This document shows positions 58,921 through 64,000 of a stretch of DNA of 64,000 nucleotides, one piece after another (the stretch's first letter is position 1; each line of letters begins with the position of its first letter). The stretch is from Candidatus Gastranaerophilales bacterium (lineage in GTDB: Bacteria > Cyanobacteriota > Vampirovibrionia > Gastranaerophilales > Gastranaerophilaceae), in the NCBI GenBank assembly GCA_900552525.1, contig UNSK01000001.1, positions 124,001 to 188,000 on the forward strand, in the 5' to 3' direction. A program made the position numbers and the translations under genes. The notes under the pieces were generated by a model, which was not told where the DNA came from, did no database searches, and saw nothing but the letters and a program-made list of their open reading frames with translations.

Positions 58921-59766
58921 TTACAACTTTTTGCCGTAAATTATTCTTTCAATACCGGCTAAATCTTTTTCTATTTTTATATCTTCAAAAATTTTTTCCA
59001 TAAACGCTTTTACCAGTTCTGCTTCTCCGATTCCTAATTCAAACATTAAAATCCCATCCGGTTTTAAAAATTCCGGAGCTTGTTCTGTGATTTTTCTGTA
59101 AAATTCAAGCCCGTTTTCTTCTGCAATCAAGGCAAGTTTCGGTTCGTGCAAAACTTCCGGCTCAAACTCGTAATTAGCAGGGATATAAGGCGGATTTGAG
59201 ATTATCATATCAAACTTTTCTTCTGCTCGAACTTTTTCAAACAAGTTTGATTTTCTGAAAACCGCTCTGTTGTTTATTCCCAGCTTTGTAACATTATCTA
59301 GTGCAACTCTCAGTGCGTCCGATGAAATATCTACTCCCAGAACCGTTGCATCTGTATTTTTTGCTATTGTGCAGGCAATGCATCCAGAGCCGGTGCCAAT
59401 GTCGAGTACAGATACCCCCTCTCCAACGGGGAGGGTTGGGGTGGGGGTTAATATTTTGATTATATCTATTGCTCTTCTTACAAGGATTTCTGTTTCATCA
59501 CGAGGTATAAGAACATCAGGTGTAACCTTGAAAAATTCTCCCATAAAATAAGCTTCGCCAATAAGATATTGGACAGGCATTCTGGTTTTAATTCTTTCCT
59601 GCACTTTTGCTTCAACGATTTCTATATTTTCGGGCTCTAGTCCCATTAAGCGGTCTTTTTCCGTGTATTTGCAGAAATGTTCAAGAAGCATTTTTACTTC
59701 TATTTTTGCCTCATTTGGTTCAATTCCGGCGTCAGTCAACATTTTTGTAATCGTTTGAATGTTCAT
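58921..59766 (-). CDS. prmC: Release-factor glutamine methyltransferase
   Basis: 281 aa. It methylates the GGQ glutamine of RF1/RF2. The N-terminal helical domain, LIPRDETEILV, SAM motif VLDIGTGSGCIAC, and catalytic NPPYIP are all present. An extra TPTPTLPVGEG segment stands directly before the SAM motif and is encoded by a GC-rich repeat (59414-59449) that also occurs after rplU. The start lies 35 nt inside the previous gene. Confidence 0.95.
   Translation of the reverse strand: MNIQTITKMLTDAGIEPNEAKIEVKMLLEHFCKYTEKDRLMGLEPENIEIVEAKVQERIKTRMPVQYLIGEAYFMGEFFKVTPDVLIPRDETEILVRRAIDIIKILTPTPTLPVGEGVSVLDIGTGSGCIACTIAKNTDATVLGVDISSDALRVALDNVTKLGINNRAVFRKSNLFEKVRAEEKFDMIISNPPYIPANYEFEPEVLHEPKLALIAEENGLEFYRKITEQAPEFLKPDGILMFELGIGEAELVKAFMEKIFEDIKIEKDLAGIERIIYGKKL
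59414..59449 (-). repeat. GC-rich dispersed repeat (copy 2) inside prmC
   Basis: Minus strand: ACCCCCACCCCAACCCTCCC then CGTTGGAGAGGGGG. It is in frame and encodes about 12 residues (TPTPTLPVGEGV) in a surface position before the SAM motif. It matches 51587-51613. Confidence 0.6.
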
Positions 59767-60238
59767 CTAATATTCTCTCAATCTCATTTCGCAAATCAAG
59801 TTTGGATAGTTCTTTTACATCTTTTTTTTCTATAGAATATTTTTTGCACAATCTGTCATAATAGTAAAGCTGTTTTTTTGTAGGTTCTTCTCTGGACATT
59901 TTAACTTCCTGCAAAAATTTGCGCTTCTTTCTCTCAAATTCTTTGTTCGCCTCAATTATTGGGCGCTGTTTTTCTTTGTATTCATAATACTTGATACACT
60001 CTTTAATGTAATCTTCAGTATCTTTCAGAAAATCGCTGTCATCAATAACATTCTCAAGAAAAGGAAACCTTGAGGCGTTTAATTCAAGATAATATTTCTG
60101 GTCTTCAAGAAATTTTTCTAGAATTTCAGAACAACTTAAATCTAAATTTTGTTTCACTAACGCTCTTAAAAAATTACATATCCCGCTTTTTTGTGTTTTG
60201 TCAAAAGCGGGGTATATTCTGTTTTTTATTTGATACAT
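59732..60238 (-). CDS. Hypothetical charged helical protein
   Basis: 168 aa, very rich in Lys, Glu and Tyr, probably coiled coil in residues 75-120 (ECIKYYEYKEKQRPIIEANK). The C-terminal part EEPTKKQLYYYDRLCKKYSI resembles short helical repeats found in DUF3072-like or SAP-like DNA-associated tails, but weakly. It overlaps prmC by 35 nt, so it shares that transcript. Not recognised. Confidence 0.6.
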   Translation of the reverse strand: MYQIKNRIYPAFDKTQKSGICNFLRALVKQNLDLSCSEILEKFLEDQKYYLELNASRFPFLENVIDDSDFLKDTEDYIKECIKYYEYKEKQRPIIEANKEFERKKRKFLQEVKMSREEPTKKQLYYYDRLCKKYSIEKKDVKELSKLDLRNEIERILDEHSNDYKNVD

Positions 60239-60257
60239 GCCTTATTCCGCATTACCG

Positions 60258-60437
60258 CTACCACTTAAGCAAATCTTCTATGCCAAACCTGGGCCCCGCT
60301 TCATTGTTAGTAAATTTCATCAGCTTTTCTGTTAACGGATTGGTCTGATAGGATTTATGTTTCTCTTTGAAGCCGGTTTCGTTTTCAAAGTTCTTATTCG
60401 TAATAACGGTAAATCTCTTTCTTTCTTCTGATGTCAT
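60258..60437 (-). CDS. Small hypothetical protein
   Basis: 59 aa, MTSEERKRFTVITNKNFENE at the start, Lys/Asn-rich, ending GPRFGIEDLLKW. AGAGG lies about 11 nt upstream of ATG 60437, a long spacing. It is 19 nt upstream of the 60238 gene on the same strand, so it is probably the first gene of the prmC transcript. Confidence 0.5.
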   Translation of the reverse strand: MTSEERKRFTVITNKNFENETGFKEKHKSYQTNPLTEKLMKFTNNEAGPRFGIEDLLKW

Positions 60438-60443
60438 ACTCAA

Positions 60444-60669
60444 AAGCCTCTTTCAATGTTTAAATATCTCTTATGTATATATAAAGTATTTAACAATTAA
60501 AAAATTGCTTTTTTTATTCTGTATTATTAAGAATTGTAACAAATATGGGATATTTTTTCAAATTTTTTAACATTTTGAAACATGATAATTTCAAACATAA
60601 TTTTTTCTGATACACTGAAAATATATGGGTTAAGAATGAATAGCTGGATAACCCTTGGAAAGGTAGTAT
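60444..60669. other. Intergenic region before the Na/Pi transporter gene
   Basis: 226 nt, very AT-rich, containing divergent promoters. GGGTT (60627-60631) and AACCC (60650-60654) could form a weak hairpin in the transporter's leader. No gene is seen. Confidence 0.4.
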
Positions 60670-62454
60670 ATGGATATATTCTCGTTATTTACATTGTGCG
60701 GCGGGCTGGCATTTTTCCTTTATGGAATTACTATTATGTCGGCAGGGCTTGAAAAAATAGCCGGCGGACGTTTGGAGCGAATTTTGAAAAAGATGACTTC
60801 CAACCCGATAAAAAGTTTAGTATTTGGTGCGGGTGTTACGGCGGCAGTCCAGTCATCATCAGCAGTGACAGTAATGCTGGTCGGGCTTGTTAACTCGGGG
60901 ATTATGAAGCTTTCTCAGGCTATCGGGGTTATAATGGGATCTAATATCGGTACTACAATTACCGCTTGGATTTTAAGTTTATCAGGGATTCAGAGTTCTA
61001 ATTTCTTTGTAAGATTATTAAAACCTGAATCCTTTTCACCTATTATGGCACTTGCAGGTGTTGTAATGATAATGGCTGCAAAGAGTAACAAAAGAAAAAA
61101 TGTCGGAGCTGTTCTTATCGGGTTTGCAATATTAATGTTTGGTATGGAAGTAATGACAGAAGCAATGTCGCCTTTAGCTGATATGCCGGAATTTACGCAT
61201 GTTCTTACTGCGTTTGCTAATCCTATTCTGGGTGTTATTGTTGGTACTATAGTTACGGCGGTTATTCAAAGTTCAGCTGCTTCTATCGGTATTTTACAGG
61301 CTCTATCTATGGTTGGGGGAATGACATACGGAATGGCAATTCCTATTGTAATGGGGCAAAATATTGGTACTTGTATTTCTGCAGTACTTTCAAGTATTGG
61401 AGTTAATACAAATGCTAAACGTGTAGCTGCTGTCCACGTCCTATTTAATGTTTTTGGCGTTATAATTTGCTTATCTGCTTTTCAGCTTGGAAACGCTATA
61501 TTTAAATTTAGTTTTGTAACTAATACAATTTCACCATTTGGAATTGCAATGGTTCATTCAATATTTAATATTGTAACAACTGTACTGTTATTTCCGTTTA
61601 CAAAATTCCTTGAAAAATGTGCTATGGGAATTATCAAGGATAAAAAGGTTAAGGATAAAAATGTACTGCTTGATGAACGTCTGCTTCTTGCACCTTCGTT
61701 TGCTATTGCTGAATGTGTGCGCCAGACAACAAAAATGGCGGATTTAGTTGAGTTTAATTTTATCAATTCTACTAAAATGCTTAAGAGTTATCATCATAAA
61801 AAAGCCGAGCAGATAAAAAATAATGAAATTAAAATTGATACATATGAAGACAAACTGGGCGCGTTCTTGATAAAACTGTCAGGTAAAGAGCTTTCGGAAG
61901 AAGATAATGATAAAATATCTCAACTGCTGTTGACAATTGGGGATTATGAAAGAATTGGCGACCACGCTTCTTATATTCTTAAGATTGCAGAAAAGTTAAA
62001 AGAGTCTGAAAAGAGGCTTTCTCCTGATGCGGTTGAAGAGCTTAAGGTAATTGTACATGCTGTGTCTGAAATCTTTATGATGTCATTTGAGGCTTATAAG
62101 ACAGATAATCTACAGATTGCGCAGGAAGTTGAACCTCTGGAAGCAGTAATCAAAAAGATTATCAGAAAGGTTAAAAACCGTCATATTCAGCGTCTTAAAG
62201 AGGGATTATGCACTGCGGAAGTCAGCTTTATGTTCTCTGACTTGCTTAATGATTTGAGAAGAATTGCTGCTCACTGCGGAAATATTGCGACCTGTGTTAT
62301 TCAGCTTCACGACAAAACTCTTGATAAGCACGAATACAACCACAGAAATAAGGATGAAGATTTGCAGTTTGTAAGCAAATATGAAGATTACAAATCCAGA
62401 TATTCTGTTTCAAGACATAAATCTATTGAACAATCAGGTAAAGTTCTTGTTTAG
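60670..62454 (+). CDS. Na/Pi cotransporter family protein with a PhoU-like C-terminal domain
   Basis: 594 aa. The two membrane repeats each carry the QSSSA-type motif: AAVQSSSAVTVMLVG (near residue 57) and VIQSSAASIGILQ (near 195), with GSNIGTTITAW and GQNIGTCISAV. Residues 350-560 are helical and PhoU-like (GDYERIGDHASYIL, DLLNDLRRIAAHCGNIA). It probably imports phosphate with Na+, or regulates phosphate export like YjbB. AAAGG precedes the ATG. It overlaps the convergent gene by 4 nt. Confidence 0.93.
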   Translation: MDIFSLFTLCGGLAFFLYGITIMSAGLEKIAGGRLERILKKMTSNPIKSLVFGAGVTAAVQSSSAVTVMLVGLVNSGIMKLSQAIGVIMGSNIGTTITAWILSLSGIQSSNFFVRLLKPESFSPIMALAGVVMIMAAKSNKRKNVGAVLIGFAILMFGMEVMTEAMSPLADMPEFTHVLTAFANPILGVIVGTIVTAVIQSSAASIGILQALSMVGGMTYGMAIPIVMGQNIGTCISAVLSSIGVNTNAKRVAAVHVLFNVFGVIICLSAFQLGNAIFKFSFVTNTISPFGIAMVHSIFNIVTTVLLFPFTKFLEKCAMGIIKDKKVKDKNVLLDERLLLAPSFAIAECVRQTTKMADLVEFNFINSTKMLKSYHHKKAEQIKNNEIKIDTYEDKLGAFLIKLSGKELSEEDNDKISQLLLTIGDYERIGDHASYILKIAEKLKESEKRLSPDAVEELKVIVHAVSEIFMMSFEAYKTDNLQIAQEVEPLEAVIKKIIRKVKNRHIQRLKEGLCTAEVSFMFSDLLNDLRRIAAHCGNIATCVIQLHDKTLDKHEYNHRNKDEDLQFVSKYEDYKSRYSVSRHKSIEQSGKVLV

Positions 62455-63185
62455 AGTTTAACAGTTCTAAATAGTGTTGAATATTTATGCGAACCGTAGT
62501 AAATGACTATTGAAACAAAGTAGTTTTCTAAGTCATTTACTTCAAGGTAAGTTTGAACCGGTGTTTTTCTCTTGGTGCTCTTTAAGTTTCCTATAAAGTC
62601 CAGAAATCCCATATGAATTTTCTGTGCACCTGTAAGTTTAGGTTTCGGAATATGCTTATCATAAAACATTTCCGGAGTATAATCTCTCTCGTATACTGGG
62701 ATAATATGCTTGACGACTCCATTTTGTTTAAACAGCATATACCATTCTCCCTGATGCTCGCGCGGAGTCAGAAGATAATAGCCTGGTTCAATTGTTATGT
62801 TCTTAAAGTATATAGGTGAAATTAACCGTAAAAGCGGATAAACTGACCACGATGTATCTTTCATATCATAATACTGATCCGGATCTATATCGTGAAGATA
62901 TGAGAATGTCGGAACCTGTAAATCATTATATATTTGCGGATAATTTTTAGTAGGTTTTGTTTTTTGTGAAGGAGGGATAATTACTTCATCAGCCGGAGTT
63001 TCGTCCTCAAAAGTCTGATAAGCTTCGCCAGCAGGTTCTGCCTCTTCTTTTTCTATGTCTTCCGGATTAATATCATCATAAAAACCCGGTGGTGTGCCTG
63101 CATGCCCCCCATTGTCCTGCGGCTCAGAGAATGCCGGCAGGAATAAAAACATAAAAGCTAAGATTAATAAACTCTTCTTATGCAT
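62451..63185 (-). CDS. Exported protein of unknown function
   Basis: 244 aa. Signal peptide residues 1-20 (ending PAFSE). A Pro/Glu-rich linker (about 25-80) leads to a folded part with several aromatic strands (EPGYYLLTPREHQGEWYML). There is no lipobox. TAAAAT lies exactly 6 nt before ATG 63185 and no Shine-Dalgarno is visible. The envelope location is supported by the signal; the function is unknown. Confidence 0.75.
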   Translation of the reverse strand: MHKKSLLILAFMFLFLPAFSEPQDNGGHAGTPPGFYDDINPEDIEKEEAEPAGEAYQTFEDETPADEVIIPPSQKTKPTKNYPQIYNDLQVPTFSYLHDIDPDQYYDMKDTSWSVYPLLRLISPIYFKNITIEPGYYLLTPREHQGEWYMLFKQNGVVKHIIPVYERDYTPEMFYDKHIPKPKLTGAQKIHMGFLDFIGNLKSTKRKTPVQTYLEVNDLENYFVSIVIYYGSHKYSTLFRTVKL

Positions 63186-63191
63186 ATAAAT

Positions 63192-63197
63192 ATTTTA
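63192..63197 (-). promoter_or_regulatory. -10 box for a leaderless transcript of the 63185 gene
   Basis: TAAAAT (minus strand) 6 nt before the ATG. It overlaps the region just before a small inverted repeat (63201-63223). Confidence 0.45.
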
Positions 63198-63200
63198 ATT

Positions 63201-63223
63201 GATTTTGAACAATAGTCAAAATC
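63201..63223. terminator. Weak hairpin after the partial gene at the window end
   Basis: GATTTTGA (63201-63208) and TCAAAATC (63216-63223) form an 8-bp stem, 5 nt after the stop of the 63228 gene. The T-run on the minus strand is poor. Confidence 0.35.
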
Positions 63224-63227
63224 TTTT

Positions 63228-64000
63228 CTATATTCTTGTTTTCAATTTCCCGAGTTTTGCACGTTTTTTACGGCGCATTAAATCTACAAAAGCTTCCAAT
63301 CTTGTTATATAGCCTGCTTTACCGGTTTGTTCATCCATAATAAGAGTCAAAATCGGAATCTCATGGTCTTCTCTCATGGTCGGGAAAATATTTTGCGACA
63401 TAATTTCCGGCATACATGTAAACGGTGAAATATGTATAATTCCATCCTTGCCTTTTTCATCTGCAAAGACAACATCAGAAACACATTCCAGAGCATCGCC
63501 TCCGATATCTCTCATAAGATAAGGTTTTGCCATACGTTCAGCTCTCTGAAGGTGTGTTTCAGGCGGTCTGAAAGCCTTTGGTATAATCGCATCTTTTAAA
63601 AAGCTGCCTACTGTAAGGCTTCTTCTTGTCTGAACACCCATTTTCCCGAGTTCACGTTCAATATTCTGGTTCGAAAATTCATCGTTGACAAGGAAAATTT
63701 CTCCGGTGATATCAACATTTAAAACTTCTCTATCAGGATCAATTTCAGTCTTTTCAATTTCTTTTAAAGCAAGCTCATACGCTTTTTTTAAATCGTGTGT
63801 AGAATCTGCTTTATCAATCATTCTCAACGCTTTTTTGTAGTTTTTTTCAGCCTCTCCGAACTTAATTTCTCTTGCTCTGTAATAGGAAAGAGCTGTGTCT
63901 AAATCATCAATAGCAAAGATTTTTCTGATTGTTATATTGATTGCACGCAGTATTAAAATAGGATCGTTTTTACCGGAGATTTCTTTCAAGAAATTATACA
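63228..64000 (-). CDS. Acyl-CoA dehydratase activase-related protein, 5' end outside the window
   Basis: At least 257 aa; the frame stays open to the window edge, so the N-terminus is missing and the TTG at 63989 need not be the start. HISPFTCMPEIMSQNIFPTM (given in part), ILTLIMDEQTGKAGYITRLEAFVDL and YLMRDIGGDALE are typical of the C-terminal part of the 2-hydroxyglutaryl-CoA dehydratase activator-like proteins (BadF/BcrA relatives, COG3580/3581). These contain Cys for a 4Fe-4S cluster. The reaction is unknown for this subgroup. Confidence 0.8.
   Translation of the reverse strand, partial: YNFLKEISGKNDPILILRAINITIRKIFAIDDLDTALSYYRAREIKFGEAEKNYKKALRMIDKADSTHDLKKAYELALKEIEKTEIDPDREVLNVDITGEIFLVNDEFSNQNIERELGKMGVQTRRSLTVGSFLKDAIIPKAFRPPETHLQRAERMAKPYLMRDIGGDALECVSDVVFADEKGKDGIIHISPFTCMPEIMSQNIFPTMREDHEIPILTLIMDEQTGKAGYITRLEAFVDLMRRKKRAKLGKLKTRI

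Overview
This is an AT-rich (roughly one third G+C by eye) bacterial chromosome segment, densely coded on both strands. The organism has an outer membrane with LPS (kdsB, lpxK), a meso-DAP type murein (murE carries the DNPR box), flagella (fliD) and a type A RNase P RNA, and it uses ThyX and a separate glycyl-tRNA synthetase beta chain. Several unrelated orphan proteins start with a short N-terminal signature ending in F-x-A or F-x-G (for example NTNFRA, QVNFNG, YTFKGG). I associate that style with the non-photosynthetic gut cyanobacterial relatives (Gastranaerophilales / Melainabacteria). The placement is inference from memory and was not checked by search.

Layout. 0.2-0.44 kb: a promoter, a structured untranslated stretch and a terminator. 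0.45-9.2 kb: amino-sugar recycling (anmK, nagA) surrounding a fatty-acid-synthase-like cluster KS-DH-KR-KS plus a divergent chain-length-factor-like gene, in the gene order of the end of aryl polyene clusters; the last KS has an in-frame stop. 9.3-12.5 kb: murE and ftsI. 13.2-14.5 kb: a PLP lyase. 14.5-17.0 kb: tRNA-Ala(UGC) followed by a 2.4-kb island bounded by an imperfect repeat of the tRNA 3' end and its terminator, holding two Xre regulators, two TRL-like secreted proteins (one frameshifted) and an unknown, possibly nuclease-like, protein. 17.8-22.9 kb: a five-gene operon with every junction overlapping, for a ribitol-/glycerol-phosphate surface polymer (GT2-TagF-like fusion, Bcs1-like CDP-ribitol enzyme, FkbM methyltransferase).

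24.7-26.1 kb: a cation/proton antiporter. 26.1-29.2 kb: a complete His-Xaa-Ser peptide modification operon (hxsA, hxsD, hxsB, hxsC), the most distinctive system here. 30-45 kb: housekeeping and membrane genes (glyS, recN, fliD, a large phosphohexomutase, GtrA, ThyX, MATE exporter, peroxiredoxin). 45-51 kb: orphan lineage proteins, pnuC, an acyl-CoA ligase and an MBL-fold hydrolase. 51-57 kb: rplU-rpmA, kdsB-lpxK, rnpB whose 5' end overlaps lpxK, and pgi. 57-64 kb: an OadG-like subunit, a divergent DUF1796/Xre pair across a perfect 37-bp palindrome, prmC carrying an in-frame GC-rich repeat, a Na/Pi transporter and a partial acyl-CoA-dehydratase activase-like gene.

Three window-wide patterns stand out. 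Eight genes have a TATAAT-like hexamer exactly 6 nt before the start codon and no ribosome-binding site, which suggests leaderless mRNAs. Five genes, mostly lineage orphans, share an upstream motif GC-A7/8-T5/6 with a fixed 13-14 nt from the A/T junction to a TAAAAT-like hexamer. Nine convergent gene pairs overlap at their 3' ends. No transposase, integrase, CRISPR array or prophage structural gene was seen.
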